From positions 4,790,501 through 4,854,500 of the forward strand of contig NZ_CP109603.1 in NCBI RefSeq assembly GCF_025905425.1: a stretch of DNA of 64,000 bases, given 5' to 3'. Below are positions 1 through 9,473 of the stretch, one piece after another. Positions within the stretch are counted from its first letter, which is position 1. Every line of letters starts with the position of its first letter. The position numbers and the translations under genes were made by a program. This DNA is from Pseudomonas putida. GTDB lineage: Bacteria > Pseudomonadota > Gammaproteobacteria > Pseudomonadales > Pseudomonadaceae. The notes below the pieces were generated by a model that worked only from the letters and a program-made list of their open reading frames with translations, searched no databases and was not told the origin of the DNA.

Positions 1-2
1 TG

Positions 3-1850
3 GAACTGTGCAAACAGGATCGCAGCGCCTACGCTTCGGCGGCAGAACGGCTGTTGCTGGCCATCGGCGAACCGGAGCTTGTCGACACCTCTAACAATTC
101 CAGACTTTCGCGGATCTTCTCCAACAAGGTGATTCGGCGCTATCCGGCCTTTGAAGACTTCCATGGCATGGAAGAATGCATCGACCAGATCGTCTCGTAC
201 TTCCGCCATGCGGCGCAGGGCCTGGAAGAGAAGAAACAGATCCTCTACCTCTTGGGCCCGGTAGGCGGCGGCAAATCATCGCTGGCCGAGAAGCTCAAAC
301 AACTGATGGAGAAGGTGCCCTTCTACGCCATCAAGGGCTCGCCTGTATTCGAATCGCCACTGGGCTTGTTCAACGCCACCGAAGATGGGGCCATTCTTGA
401 GGAAGAGTTTGGGATCCCACGGCGCTACCTGAACACCATCATGTCGCCCTGGGCCACCAAGCGCCTGCAGGAGTTCGGCGGCGATATCTCCAAGTTCAAG
501 GTGGTCAAACTCTATCCGTCGATCCTTAACCAGATCGCCATCGCCAAGACCGAACCTGGCGATGAGAACAACCAGGATATCTCTGCCCTCGTCGGCAAGG
601 TGGATATCCGCAAGCTTGAGGAATACCCACAGAACGACGCCGACGCCTACAGCTATTCGGGTGCGCTGTGCCGGGCCAACCAGGGCCTGATGGAATTCGT
701 CGAGATGTTCAAGGCGCCGATCAAGGTCTTGCATCCACTGCTTACGGCGACTCAGGAAGGCAACTACAACAGTACCGAGGGGCTGGGTGCAATTCCCTAC
801 ACCGGTATTCTGCTGGCCCACTCCAACGAATCGGAGTGGCACACCTTCCGTAACAACAAGAACAACGAAGCGTTCATCGACCGGATCTACATCGTCAAGG
901 TGCCTTACTGCCTGCGCGTCAGTGACGAAATCAAGATCTACGACAAACTGCTGGTCAACAGCTCCCTGGCCAAGGCCCATTGCGCGCCCGATACCCTCAA
1001 GATGCTGGCCCAGTTCACCGTGCTCTCACGCCTCAAGGAGCCTGAGAACTCCAACATCTACTCGAAGATGCGCGTCTACGACGGCGAGAATCTCAAGGAC
1101 ACCGATCCAAAGGCCAAGTCGATCCAGGAGTACCGTGACTCGGCAGGTGTCGACGAGGGGATGAACGGCCTGTCCACCCGCTTCGCCTTCAAGATTCTCT
1201 CCAAGGTGTTCAACTTCGACCCGCACGAGATTGCGGCCAACCCGGTTCACCTGCTGTATGTGCTCGAACAACAGATCGAGCAGGAACAGTTCCCGGCTGA
1301 AGTGCGCGAACGCTACCTGCGCTACCTGAAGGAATACCTGGCGCCGCGCTACATCGAGTTCATCGGCAAGGAAATCCAGACCGCTTACCTTGAGTCCTAC
1401 AGCGAATACGGCCAGAACATCTTCGACCGCTACGTGCTGTACGCCGACTTCTGGATTCAGGACCAGGAATACCGCGACCCGGAAACCGGCGAGATCCTCA
1501 ACCGCATCGCCCTCAACGAAGAACTGGAGAAAATCGAGAAGCCAGCCGGTATCAGCAACCCGAAAGACTTCCGCAACGAGATCGTCAACTTCGTATTGCG
1601 CGCACGCGCCAACAACAACGGCAAGAACCCGAGCTGGCTGAGCTATGAAAAACTGCGGGTGGTGATCGAGAAGAAAATGTTCTCCAACACCGAAGACCTG
1701 CTGCCGGTCATCAGCTTCAATGCCAAGGCCAGCAAGGAAGACCAGAAGAAACACAACGACTTCGTCACCCGGATGGTGGAGCGTGGCTACACCGACAAGC
1801 AGGTTCGTCTGCTGTCGGAATGGTACCTGCGGGTCAGGAAATCGCAATAA
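3..1850 (+). CDS. prkA: PrkA family serine protein kinase (5' end outside window)
   Basis: PrkA-type AAA+ serine protein kinase, a cytoplasmic protein tied to starvation and stress responses in the family. The frame is open from base 3, so the start codon lies upstream; roughly 25 residues appear to be missing compared with the usual ~640. A Walker A loop (GPVGGGKSS) is encoded near bases 257-285, and the C-terminal PrkA kinase-like region follows. It precedes yeaH (119-bp gap) and spoVR, the standard prkA-yeaH-ycgB order in gammaproteobacteria, which suggests a joint role. The gap to yeaH holds a short hairpin-forming stretch (CCAAGG/CCTTGG) and no gene. Family assignment is confident; the substrate is not visible here. 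Confidence 0.95.
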   Translation, partial: ELCKQDRSAYASAAERLLLAIGEPELVDTSNNSRLSRIFSNKVIRRYPAFEDFHGMEECIDQIVSYFRHAAQGLEEKKQILYLLGPVGGGKSSLAEKLKQLMEKVPFYAIKGSPVFESPLGLFNATEDGAILEEEFGIPRRYLNTIMSPWATKRLQEFGGDISKFKVVKLYPSILNQIAIAKTEPGDENNQDISALVGKVDIRKLEEYPQNDADAYSYSGALCRANQGLMEFVEMFKAPIKVLHPLLTATQEGNYNSTEGLGAIPYTGILLAHSNESEWHTFRNNKNNEAFIDRIYIVKVPYCLRVSDEIKIYDKLLVNSSLAKAHCAPDTLKMLAQFTVLSRLKEPENSNIYSKMRVYDGENLKDTDPKAKSIQEYRDSAGVDEGMNGLSTRFAFKILSKVFNFDPHEIAANPVHLLYVLEQQIEQEQFPAEVRERYLRYLKEYLAPRYIEFIGKEIQTAYLESYSEYGQNIFDRYVLYADFWIQDQEYRDPETGEILNRIALNEELEKIEKPAGISNPKDFRNEIVNFVLRARANNNGKNPSWLSYEKLRVVIEKKMFSNTEDLLPVISFNAKASKEDQKKHNDFVTRMVERGYTDKQVRLLSEWYLRVRKSQ

Positions 1851-1969
1851 AGCGGCAAGCTACACACCGCACGCCCAAGGCTGCAGTGCCTGCCTTGGGC
1901 GGCGGCGGCTGCTATTACGTGCAGCTCGTAGCTTGAAGCGTGCAGCTGTTCCCAGCTACCGGAGGGACC

Positions 1970-3241
1970 ATGAGCTACGTAATCGACCGACGCCTGAACG
2001 GCAAGAACAAGAGCACGGTCAACCGCCAGCGTTTTCTGCGGCGCTACCGTGAACACATCAAGAAGGCCGTCGAAGAGGCCGTGAGCCGCCGCTCCATCAT
2101 GGACATGGAGCATGGCGAGCAGATCAGCATTCCGGGACGGGACATCGATGAACCGGTGTTGCACCACGGTCGTGGCGGCAAGCAGACCATCGTGCACCCC
2201 GGCAACAAGGAGTTCACCGCCGGCGAACACATCGCCAGGCCCCAGGGCGGTGGAGGCGGCAGCGGCCGTGGCAAGGCCGGCAATTCTGGCGAGGGCATGG
2301 ATGAATTCGTCTTCCAGATCACCCAGGAAGAGTTTCTCGAGTTCATGTTCGAAGACCTTGAACTGCCCAACCTGGTCAAACGTCACCTGACCGGTACCGA
2401 CACCTTCAAGACCGTACGCGCCGGTATCGCCAACGAAGGCAACCCATCGCGCATCAACATCGTTCGCACCCTGCGTTCGGCCCATGCCCGGCGTATTGCC
2501 CTGACCGGCAGCAGCCGCGCCTTGTTACGCGAAGCGCAGAAAGAACTCGACCGCCTGAAGGTCGAAGAGCCTGACAACTTCACCGATATCCAGGAAGTCG
2601 AGCAAGAGATCGAACGCCTCAAGGCACGCATCAACCGCCTGCCCTTCCTCGATACGTTCGACCTGAAGTACAACCTGCTGGTCAAGCAGCCCAACCCCAG
2701 CTCGAAGGCCGTAATGTTCTGCCTGATGGACGTTTCCGGCTCCATGACCCAGGCCACCAAGGACATCGCCAAGCGCTTTTTCATCCTGCTGTACCTGTTC
2801 CTCAAGCGCAATTACGACCGCATCGAAGTGGTCTTCATCCGCCACCACACCAGTGCGCGGGAAGTGGACGAGGAAGAGTTCTTCTATTCGCGGGAAACCG
2901 GCGGCACCATCGTGTCCAGCGCGCTCAAGCTGATGCAGGAAATCATGGCCGAACGCTACCCGGCCAGCGACTGGAACATCTATGCAGCCCAAGCCTCCGA
3001 CGGCGACAACTGGAACGACGACTCGCCAATCTGCCGCGAGATCCTCTCCAAGCAGATCATGCCGCATGTGCAGTACTACACTTACGTTGAGATCACCCCC
3101 CGTGAGCATCAGGCGCTGTGGTACGAGTACGAGCGAATCGGCGAGGGCTTCCCCGACACGTTCGCCCAGCAGCAGTTGGTATCGGCCGGCGACATCTACC
3201 CGGTCTTCCGTGAACTCTTCCAGCGCAGGTTAGCCACATGA
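1970..3241 (+). CDS. yeaH: DUF444 / YeaH-YhbH family protein
   Basis: A 423-aa YeaH/YhbH (DUF444) protein. A von Willebrand A-like segment carries a MIDAS-type DVSGSM motif around residues 250-260, consistent with metal-dependent protein binding. A glycine-rich stretch ([10 protein letters not shown]) lies near residues 90-100. The ATG at 1970 is chosen because GGAGGG sits 4 bases upstream; an in-frame ATG at 1940 lacks a comparable site. The stop overlaps the spoVR start by 4 bp (ATGA), so translation is probably coupled. It lies between prkA and spoVR as in E. coli and other Pseudomonas, and is thought to act with PrkA. The molecular function of the family is not settled. Confidence 0.93.
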   Translation: MSYVIDRRLNGKNKSTVNRQRFLRRYREHIKKAVEEAVSRRSIMDMEHGEQISIPGRDIDEPVLHHGRGGKQTIVHPGNKEFTAGEHIARPQGGGGGSGRGKAGNSGEGMDEFVFQITQEEFLEFMFEDLELPNLVKRHLTGTDTFKTVRAGIANEGNPSRINIVRTLRSAHARRIALTGSSRALLREAQKELDRLKVEEPDNFTDIQEVEQEIERLKARINRLPFLDTFDLKYNLLVKQPNPSSKAVMFCLMDVSGSMTQATKDIAKRFFILLYLFLKRNYDRIEVVFIRHHTSAREVDEEEFFYSRETGGTIVSSALKLMQEIMAERYPASDWNIYAAQASDGDNWNDDSPICREILSKQIMPHVQYYTYVEITPREHQALWYEYERIGEGFPDTFAQQQLVSAGDIYPVFRELFQRRLAT

Positions 3242-4806
3242 CCGCCAGAGCTCAGAAACGCCAACCCATTTCCACCGGGTCCGAGTGGACGTTCGATTTG
3301 ATCCAGACCTATGACCGGGAAATCAGCCGCCTGGCCGAGCGTTACGCCCTGGACACCTATCCCAACCAGATCGAGGTGATTACCGCCGAGCAGATGATGG
3401 ATGCCTACGCCTCGGTAGGTATGCCGCTGGGTTATCACCACTGGTCTTATGGCAAGCAGTTCCTCAGTACCGAAAAGTCCTACAGCCGAGGCCAGATGGG
3501 CCTGGCCTACGAGATCGTGATCAACTCCGATCCCTGCATCGCCTACCTGATGGAAGAAAACACCATGTGCATGCAGGCACTGGTGATCGCCCATGCCTGC
3601 TATGGCCACAACAGCTTCTTCAAGGGCAACTACCTGTTCCGCACCTGGACCGATGCCAGCTCGATCATCGACTACCTGGTGTTTGCCAAGCAGTACATCG
3701 CCCAGTGTGAAGAGCGCCACGGCATCGATGCCGTCGAAGACCTGATCGACTCCTGCCACGCACTGATGAACTACGGTGTCGACCGGTACAAGCGCCCTTA
3801 CCCGATTTCCGCCGAAGAGGAACGTCGCCGGCAGAAGGAGCGTGAAGAACACCTGCAGCGGCAGATCAACGACCTCTGGCGCACCATTCCCAAGGGCGCG
3901 GATAAAGGGGGTGATCGCGACGATGCGCGCTTCCCCGCCGAACCTCAGGAAAACATCCTCTATTTCATCGAAAAGCACGCCCCCCTGCTAGAGCCTTGGC
4001 AGCGTGAAGTGGTGCGCATCGTGCGCAAGATCGCCCAGTACTTCTACCCGCAACGCCAGACCCAGGTCATGAACGAAGGTTGGGCGACCTTCTGGCACTA
4101 CACCCTCATGAACGACCTGTACGACGAAGGCCTGGTTACCGACGGTTTCATCATGGAGTTCCTGCAATCGCACACCAGCGTGGTGTTTCAGCCAGGTTTC
4201 GACAGCCCCTACTACAGTGGCATCAACCCCTATGCGCTCGGCTTTGCGATGTACACCGACATCCGCCGCATCTGCGAAAACCCGACTGAAGAAGATCGCC
4301 ACTGGTTCCCCGACATTGCCGGCAGTGACTGGCTGTCTACCATCAAGTTCGCCATGAGCAGCTTCAAGGACGAGAGCTTTATCCTGCAGTACCTGTCACC
4401 CAAGGTAATCCGCGACCTCAAGCTGTTCAGCATTCTGGACGACGACCAACGCGATGACCTGCTGGTTCCCGCCATCCATGACGAAGCCGGTTATCGGGTC
4501 ATTCGCGAGCAACTGGCGGCCCAGTACAACCTGGGCAACCGCGAGCCGAACGTGCAGATCTGGAGCATCGACCGCCGTGGCGACCGCTCACTGACCCTGC
4601 GCCACCAGCAGCACAACCGCAAACCCTTGGGCGACTCGACCGAGGAAGTGCTCAAGCACCTGCATCGCCTCTGGGGCTTCGACATCCACCTGGAGACCGT
4701 CCAGGGCGACCAAATCATGAAGACCCACCACATGCCACCCCGCGGTGAGCACGGCGACAGCGCCGACTATGGCCGCATGGACCTGGCCGTCATCCGCCAC
4801 CTCTAG
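3238..4806 (+). CDS. SpoVR family protein (YcgB-like)
   Basis: A 522-aa SpoVR/YcgB family protein at full family length. It starts at the ATG overlapping the yeaH stop. Characteristic family segments are visible: N-terminal [14 protein letters not shown], the central [20 protein letters not shown] block with His residues, and a C-terminal region of mixed polarity. In Bacillus, SpoVR acts in spore cortex formation; in non-sporulating Pseudomonas the gene belongs to the prkA-yeaH-spoVR stress module and its biochemical role is unknown. No terminator is obvious in the 60 bp before cca. Confidence 0.93.
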   Translation: MTARAQKRQPISTGSEWTFDLIQTYDREISRLAERYALDTYPNQIEVITAEQMMDAYASVGMPLGYHHWSYGKQFLSTEKSYSRGQMGLAYEIVINSDPCIAYLMEENTMCMQALVIAHACYGHNSFFKGNYLFRTWTDASSIIDYLVFAKQYIAQCEERHGIDAVEDLIDSCHALMNYGVDRYKRPYPISAEEERRRQKEREEHLQRQINDLWRTIPKGADKGGDRDDARFPAEPQENILYFIEKHAPLLEPWQREVVRIVRKIAQYFYPQRQTQVMNEGWATFWHYTLMNDLYDEGLVTDGFIMEFLQSHTSVVFQPGFDSPYYSGINPYALGFAMYTDIRRICENPTEEDRHWFPDIAGSDWLSTIKFAMSSFKDESFILQYLSPKVIRDLKLFSILDDDQRDDLLVPAIHDEAGYRVIREQLAAQYNLGNREPNVQIWSIDRRGDRSLTLRHQQHNRKPLGDSTEEVLKHLHRLWGFDIHLETVQGDQIMKTHHMPPRGEHGDSADYGRMDLAVIRHL

Positions 4807-4866
4807 CACCGAGCCCCCTCCATCACTGCCAACAGGTTATCCTGTGGGCAGTTATGGAGGCTGTAC

Positions 4867-5985
4867 ATGCACATCTACAAAGTCGGCGGCGCCGTGCGCG
4901 ACCGCTTGCTCGGGCGCCCCGTCAGCGATATCGACTGGCTGGTGGTTGGCGCTACCGTCGAAGAAATGCACGCTAAGGGCTATCGGCCGGTGGGCGCTGA
5001 TTTTCCGGTGTTCCTGCACCCGAAAACCGGCGAGGAATATGCCTTGGCGCGTACCGAGCGCAAAAGCGGGCGAGGGTATGGTGGCTTTACCTTTCATGCC
5101 AGCCCCGACGTCACCCTCGAAGAAGACCTGATACGCCGCGACCTGACCATCAATGCGATGGCAGAGGACGAAGACGGCACGCTGTACGACCCCTACCACG
5201 GCAAAGATGACCTCGACAGGCGTCTTTTACGCCATGTTTCACCTGCATTCGCCGAAGATCCCCTACGGGTACTCAGGGTTGCCCGCTTTGCCGCACGCTA
5301 TGCGCCGCTAGGTTTCAAGGTCGCTGACGAGACCTTGGCGCTGATGCGCCAGATCAGTGCCTCCGGCGAGCTGCAAGCGCTCACCGCCGAGCGTAGCTGG
5401 AAAGAGATCGAGCGCGCGCTGATGGAGGCACAGCCCCAGGTGTTCTTCGAAGTTTTGCACGCGTGCGATGCCTTGCAGGAGCTGCTGCCTGAGCTCAAGG
5501 ATAGCCCCCACGCCCTGGCAGGCCTGGAGCAGGCCGCCCTGCATGAGCAACCGCTGCACGTGCGCTGGGCCTGCCTGCTGCGAGAGCTGGAGCCACCAGT
5601 GATCAAGGCTGTCAGCCAGCGCTTCAAGGCGCCGCGAGACTGCCAGGAGCTGGCCGTGCTGGTGGGTGAGTGCCTGACACACTGCAACCAGGCCCTGGAA
5701 TTGCCTCCCCAGGCATTGCTGGAGCTGCTGCAGAAGTTTGATGTGTACCGCCGTCCGCAGCGCTTTGAAGACTTCATCAACGCCTGCCAGATGGATGCGC
5801 GTGCGCGCCAGGGCAGTCTGGCTTATCCACAGGCTGATTACCTGAGGGGCGCGGCGGCAGCGGCGAGGGCTGTGGATGTTAAGCCGCTGGTACAGGCTGG
5901 GCTGACCGGGCAGGCGCTTGGGGAGGCGCTGAAAGGTGAGCGATTGAAGGCTCTAGTTGCCTACAAAGGCGTTGCAGAAGGCTGA
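4867..5985 (+). CDS. cca: CCA-adding tRNA nucleotidyltransferase
   Basis: A 372-aa class II tRNA nucleotidyltransferase, which adds or repairs the 3'-CCA end of tRNAs using CTP and ATP. The N terminus holds the GGAVRD motif and the DID metal-binding aspartates (residues ~8-25), followed by the RRDLTIN motif near residue 98 and ERSWKEIER near 178. Length fits the shorter Pseudomonas form: the C-terminal HD phosphohydrolase domain of the 412-aa E. coli enzyme is not recognisable, with [13 protein letters not shown] where an HD pair would be expected. GGAGG lies just upstream of the ATG. The gene converges on folK, with a REP cluster between. Confidence 0.95.
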   Translation: MHIYKVGGAVRDRLLGRPVSDIDWLVVGATVEEMHAKGYRPVGADFPVFLHPKTGEEYALARTERKSGRGYGGFTFHASPDVTLEEDLIRRDLTINAMAEDEDGTLYDPYHGKDDLDRRLLRHVSPAFAEDPLRVLRVARFAARYAPLGFKVADETLALMRQISASGELQALTAERSWKEIERALMEAQPQVFFEVLHACDALQELLPELKDSPHALAGLEQAALHEQPLHVRWACLLRELEPPVIKAVSQRFKAPRDCQELAVLVGECLTHCNQALELPPQALLELLQKFDVYRRPQRFEDFINACQMDARARQGSLAYPQADYLRGAAAAARAVDVKPLVQAGLTGQALGEALKGERLKALVAYKGVAEG

Positions 5986-6004
5986 TTTATCGATTGCCTC
6001 GTCG

Positions 6005-6188
6005 GGCCCTTTCGCGGGGCAAGCCCGCTCCCACAGATACCTCACTGTTCATGGATCAGTGAGCTACTGTGGCTCCAACAGATACCCCACTGCTCATGGA
6101 TCAGTGAACTACTGTGGCTCCATCAGATACCCCACTGCTCATGGATCAGTGAACTACTGTGGGAGCGGGCTTGCCCCGCGAAAGGGCC
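6005..6188. repeat. REP inverted pair enclosing 45-bp tandem repeats
   Basis: Two 31-bp arms, 6005-6035 and 6158-6188, are exact inverted copies with the P. putida-type REP core (GCGGGGCAAGCCCGCTCCC on one arm). They lie between the convergent cca and folK genes, the usual REP location. The arms could fold into a long hairpin acting as mRNA stabiliser or terminator. The interval between the arms is occupied by a three-unit tandem repeat, listed separately. Confidence 0.9.
6034..6163. repeat. 45-bp direct tandem repeat, about 2.9 copies
   Basis: Units begin at 6034, 6079 and 6124, an exact 45-bp period. Units 2 and 3 are nearly identical; unit 1 differs at a few positions. Each contains CACTG-N9-CAGTG, a small inverted repeat. 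Because 45 is a multiple of three, an ORF across it (5957-6271) encodes a 15-residue repeat, but it has no ribosome binding site and overlaps the REP arms, so I do not call it a gene. The unit starts at the end of the REP arm (CCACAGATAC), suggesting expansion of REP-flanking DNA. Confidence 0.88.
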
Positions 6189-6213
6189 AGGCCAGGGAAT
6201 ACGAGAGTCCGGC

Positions 6214-6723
6214 TCAAGCCGGCGTCAGTTGCAACCCGCGCCACTCAAACGCGACAGGCGCCAACACCTGATCGATCCGCGCCTCCTGCCACACCTGCGC
6301 CATAGGCTTGCCCACCCCAGGGTGCACCAGCTCGGGCGCCAGCAGCGACAACGGCCACAGCACAAACGCGTTTTTCAGAATCTCGGCCCTGGGCAGCACC
6401 AACCCATCGAATGCACCATGCAGATCGTCATACAGCAGCACGTCGATATCCAACGGCAGCCCTTTGCGCTCGGGCGCGTAGCGGCCGTTGTCGGCTTCGA
6501 TGAACTTGAGCCGACGGTCCAGCTCGATCAACGGCAAATCGGTCTTGCCCGTCACCACGAAGTTGATGAACGGACCACTCTTGATCCCCACCGCCTGGCT
6601 CTCGAAAGCCGGCGAACAGCGCATATCGGTGAGTATGCCCGCCAAGGCATCGAGCCCAGCGCACAGGTGCGCATGGCGGTCGATGTTGCTGCCAAGGCCC
6701 AGGTAAACCGTGTTCAGAGACAT
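6214..6723 (-). CDS. folK: 2-amino-4-hydroxy-6-hydroxymethyldihydropteridine pyrophosphokinase
   Basis: HPPK transfers pyrophosphate from ATP to 6-hydroxymethyl-7,8-dihydropterin in folate synthesis. The 169-aa protein has the N-terminal YLGLGSNI loop, the acidic catalytic region GLPLDIDVLLYDD near residues 90-105, and LPRAEILKNAFVLWPL, all typical of HPPK. The ATG at 6723 is chosen because it gives the conserved [13 protein letters not shown] start; the longer in-frame extension has no family support. It overlaps the end of folB by 10 bp, so folB-folK form one minus-strand transcription unit supplying consecutive pathway steps. Confidence 0.95.
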   Translation of the reverse strand: MSLNTVYLGLGSNIDRHAHLCAGLDALAGILTDMRCSPAFESQAVGIKSGPFINFVVTGKTDLPLIELDRRLKFIEADNGRYAPERKGLPLDIDVLLYDDLHGAFDGLVLPRAEILKNAFVLWPLSLLAPELVHPGVGKPMAQVWQEARIDQVLAPVAFEWRGLQLTPA

Positions 6724-7070
6724 CCGCGCTCGATCTCCACGCCAACACCGCCACGGGCAGCGGGGACCGCGCCTGGCTTGGTCAGTTTCAACCGCACCCA
6801 CGGGATGTTGAATTCCTCCATCAGCACCGCGACCAGGCGCTCGGCGAAGGTTTCGACCAACTCGAAGCGCGCCTGCTCGGAAAATGCCTGGATACGCGCC
6901 GAAACGCTGGCGTAGTCCAGCGCCAGGCTCAGATCGTCGCCGGCCGCTGCCGGGCGGTTATCCCAGGCAAAACTCAGGTCCAGGCGCAAGCACTGGCGAA
7001 TATCCCGCTCCCAGTCATAGGCACCGATGACGGTATCGACTTCCAGGCCTTCGATGAACACTCTGTCCAA
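6714..7070 (-). CDS. folB: dihydroneopterin aldolase
   Basis: FolB cleaves 7,8-dihydroneopterin to 6-hydroxymethyldihydropterin, the substrate of FolK encoded next. The sequence carries the family opening [21 protein letters not shown] and the later KLTKPGAVP block. I place the start at a TTG (7070), giving 118 aa, because a GGAGAG site lies about 6 bases upstream and the FolB fold begins immediately after; an ATG at 7094 would add eight Cys-rich residues not typical of the family. The plsY start is 75 bp away on the other strand, so the short gap must hold divergent promoters. Confidence 0.93.
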   Translation of the reverse strand: MDRVFIEGLEVDTVIGAYDWERDIRQCLRLDLSFAWDNRPAAAGDDLSLALDYASVSARIQAFSEQARFELVETFAERLVAVLMEEFNIPWVRLKLTKPGAVPAARGGVGVEIERGCL

Positions 7071-7144
7071 GCACTTCTCTCCACAGCACGACAAGGGCGA
7101 CTGGCGCCGTTAGAATCAAGGCGTCCTCGCCCGGAATAGTTAGC

Positions 7145-7714
7145 ATGTTTTGGTTATTGGCGCTGCTCGCCTACCTGCTCGGCTCGCTGTCCTTCGCCAT
7201 TGTCCTGAGCCGCCTGTCCGGTAGCCCGGACCCTCGTTCCAGCGGTTCGGGCAATGCCGGGGCCACCAACATGCTACGCCTGGCAGGCCGCAAGTTGGCG
7301 ATCCTGACCCTGCTTGGCGACCTGTGCAAGGGCTTGTTGCCAGTATTGCTCGCCCGCCTTGCCGGGCTCGACTTGCACGAACAGGCCTGGGTGGGCGTAT
7401 GCGCAGTGCTCGGCCACCTGTTCCCGCTGTACTTCCGCTTCCAGGGTGGCAAGGGCGTGGCGACCGCGGCCGGTATGCTCATGGCCCTGTACTTTCCGGC
7501 GGCACTGCTGGCCATCGCTGCCTGGCTGCTGACCTTCTACCTCACACGTACCAGCTCGCTGGCGGCGCTCATCGCCACGCCGCTGACCCTGCCCCTGCTC
7601 GCCTGGCGCGAGCCAGAGGCGTTGCTGCCGATCAGCGTGCTCACGGTGATGATCGTCTGGCGCCATCGCAACAACCTGCGCGACCTGTTCGCCGGGCGCG
7701 AACGCCACTTCTGA
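7145..7714 (+). CDS. plsY: acyl-phosphate glycerol-3-phosphate acyltransferase
   Basis: PlsY is an inner-membrane enzyme moving acyl groups from acyl phosphate to glycerol-3-phosphate, the first committed step of phospholipid synthesis. The 189-aa protein has the three conserved loops: [13 protein letters not shown] near residue 38, [18 protein letters not shown] near residues 95-112, and a C-terminal [10 protein letters not shown] block. About five hydrophobic segments are visible. It ends 6 bp before the convergent tsaD stop, so transcripts of the two genes must overlap at their 3' ends. Confidence 0.95.
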   Translation: MFWLLALLAYLLGSLSFAIVLSRLSGSPDPRSSGSGNAGATNMLRLAGRKLAILTLLGDLCKGLLPVLLARLAGLDLHEQAWVGVCAVLGHLFPLYFRFQGGKGVATAAGMLMALYFPAALLAIAAWLLTFYLTRTSSLAALIATPLTLPLLAWREPEALLPISVLTVMIVWRHRNNLRDLFAGRERHF

Positions 7715-7720
7715 CAGGTT

Positions 7721-8746
7721 TCAGACCGGCGGCAACTGCTCCATCGGCCAACGCGCCTGCACACTGATCGCCAAGTCCTGCTGCTGCCCGGCCAACAGGC
7801 GCTGGCAGCCGGCATAAGCGATCATTGCGCCGTTGTCGGTACAGAACTGCGGGCGCGCGTAGTAGACGTTGCCCTTCATGCTGCCCAGCATGTCCTCAAG
7901 GGACGCACGCAGGGCCTTGTTGGCGCTCACGCCACCGGCAATCACCAGCCGCTTGAGGCCAGTCTGCTTCAGTGCCCGCTTGCACTTGATGGTCAAAGTC
8001 TCCACCACGGCCTGCTGGAACGCCAGGGACACGTCGCAACGGGTTTGCTCACCGTCGTCGCCAGCATCGCGGCACTGCTGCCAGGTATTCAAAGCGAACG
8101 TCTTGAGGCCGCTGAAACTGAATTCCAGGCCGGGTCGATCGGTCATCGGCCGCGGGAAGACAAAGCGCCCCGGCACACCCTGTTCGGCCAGCCGGGCAAT
8201 TTCAGGGCCGCCGGGGTAGTTCAGGCCGATCAGCTTGGCCGTCTTGTCGAATGCCTCACCGGCCGCATCGTCCAGGCTCTCGCCCAACAGCTCGTACTGG
8301 CCGATGCCATCGACACGTACCAGCTGGGTATGGCCGCCGGATACCAACAAAGCGACGAACGGAAACTCGGGTGGGTTTTCTTCCAGCATGGGCGCCAGAA
8401 GATGGCCTTCCATGTGGTGCACGCCAATCGCCGGGATATCCCAGGCAAACGCCAGGGCCTGGGCGCAGGAAGCGCCGACCAGCAGCGCGCCGACCAGCCC
8501 AGGACCCGCGGTGTAGGCGATGGCGTCGATCTCGGTGGCCACGCAGCCAGCCTCGTCCAACACCTGGCGAATCAGCGGCAGCATGCGTTTGACGTGATCG
8601 CGTGAGGCAAGCTCCGGTACCACACCGCCGAACACGCGGTGCAGGTCGATCTGGCTGAACAGCGCGTCGGCCAACAGACCGCGCTCACTGTCATATAATG
8701 CGACGCCAGTTTCGTCGCAGGATGTTTCCAATCCCAGTACTAGCAT
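7721..8746 (-). CDS. tsaD: tRNA N6-adenosine threonylcarbamoyltransferase
   Basis: TsaD (formerly Gcp) transfers the threonylcarbamoyl group to A37 of ANN-decoding tRNAs, giving t6A. The 341-aa protein is standard length, starting [14 protein letters not shown], with the metal-binding HHMEGH motif around residue 110 and the ASKHA-type VSGGHTQL near 136. It is divergent from rpsU with about 200 bp between, the conserved arrangement upstream of the macromolecular-synthesis operon. Confidence 0.97.
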   Translation of the reverse strand: MLVLGLETSCDETGVALYDSERGLLADALFSQIDLHRVFGGVVPELASRDHVKRMLPLIRQVLDEAGCVATEIDAIAYTAGPGLVGALLVGASCAQALAFAWDIPAIGVHHMEGHLLAPMLEENPPEFPFVALLVSGGHTQLVRVDGIGQYELLGESLDDAAGEAFDKTAKLIGLNYPGGPEIARLAEQGVPGRFVFPRPMTDRPGLEFSFSGLKTFALNTWQQCRDAGDDGEQTRCDVSLAFQQAVVETLTIKCKRALKQTGLKRLVIAGGVSANKALRASLEDMLGSMKGNVYYARPQFCTDNGAMIAYAGCQRLLAGQQQDLAISVQARWPMEQLPPV

Positions 8747-8833
8747 GGGTTCGTCCCTTGTGGGGGCTGAATTCGAAGCCGCGCATGATAGTCGCCGTGT
8801 CGGGTGCCGACCAGCGGTTTTCGATCAGAGGCT

Positions 8834-8862
8834 TTGCATTCCGGCCAGCTAAGGGTTAACAT
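8834..8862 (+). promoter_or_regulatory. candidate sigma-70 promoter of rpsU-dnaG-rpoD
   Basis: TTGCAT (8834-8839) and TAACAT (8857-8862) are separated by 17 bp, each one or two mismatches from consensus, and lie about 90 bp before the rpsU start. Position fits the main promoter of the operon. Prediction from sequence only. Confidence 0.55.
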
Positions 8863-8950
8863 CCGCAACCCTTGAAAACCGACGTTCTCCAGCACACCTT
8901 TGTTTTGCCAGGAGCACGTCTACCCCGGTAATGAATTAAGGTAGCCCTGG

Positions 8951-9166
8951 ATGCCAGCCGTCAAAGTTAAAGAGAACGAACCCTTCGACGTAGCTCTGCG
9001 TCGTTTCAAGCGCTCCTGCGAAAAAGCCGGTGTACTGGCTGAAGTTCGTAGCCGCGAGTTTTACGAGAAGCCGACCGCCGAGCGTAAGCGTAAAGCAGCT
9101 GCTGCTGTTAAGCGCCACGCCAAGAAAGTTCAGCGCGAACAGCGCCGCGCCGTTCGTCTGTACTAA
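8951..9166 (+). CDS. rpsU: 30S ribosomal protein bS21
   Basis: A 71-aa bS21, full family length, highly basic, beginning [20 protein letters not shown] and ending in an Arg/Lys-rich tail. It is the first gene of the macromolecular-synthesis operon that links translation (rpsU), replication priming (dnaG) and transcription (rpoD). In this operon class the rpsU-dnaG gap contains a partial terminator that lets rpsU be made in excess; a GC-rich hairpin is present 30 bp after the stop. Confidence 0.98.
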   Translation: MPAVKVKENEPFDVALRRFKRSCEKAGVLAEVRSREFYEKPTAERKRKAAAAVKRHAKKVQREQRRAVRLY

Positions 9167-9196
9167 TACAGACGTTCTACGCAAAGCTTCTGCCCT

Positions 9197-9215
9197 GCCC
9201 GGCTCACCGCCGGGC
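9197..9215 (+). terminator. attenuator-like hairpin between rpsU and dnaG
   Basis: GCCCGGC-N5-GCCGGGC forms a perfect 7-bp stem 30 bp after rpsU. No T-run follows, so complete termination is unlikely; partial termination or an RNA-processing site would fit the known excess of bS21 over primase. The rest of the 307-bp gap to dnaG (9167-9473) shows no gene or other strong element. Confidence 0.45.
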
Positions 9216-9473
9216 CGATGGCAGCGGTTGCTACACAATTGCTTCAAACTTGGGCAGCTAGCTCAAGGCCCTTACGCACTCGCTCATGCGAACTGTATTG
9301 GGCAACCCGCCTGAAACGTCAGAGCTGGTCCTTGACCAGTCGTGCACGTCCTGTCTGACGAGCCTTCATTGGCTGGCGACGAGCACATCTTCCCTCGCAC
9401 TTCCCCTTGCAGCATTCGCCCCAACCGGCGCGTGAGCGATTAGACTTGCCAGTTGCCAGATGACGAGACTGCC

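Noticed and set aside
6005..6188. CRISPR array
   Set aside because: Only three adjacent 45-bp units with no spacers between them, flanked by REP arms; this is a tandem repeat.
5957..6271. ORF with a 15-residue repeat across the REP/tandem-repeat region
   Set aside because: It is produced by the 45-bp DNA repeat, overlaps REP arms, starts inside cca and has no ribosome site.
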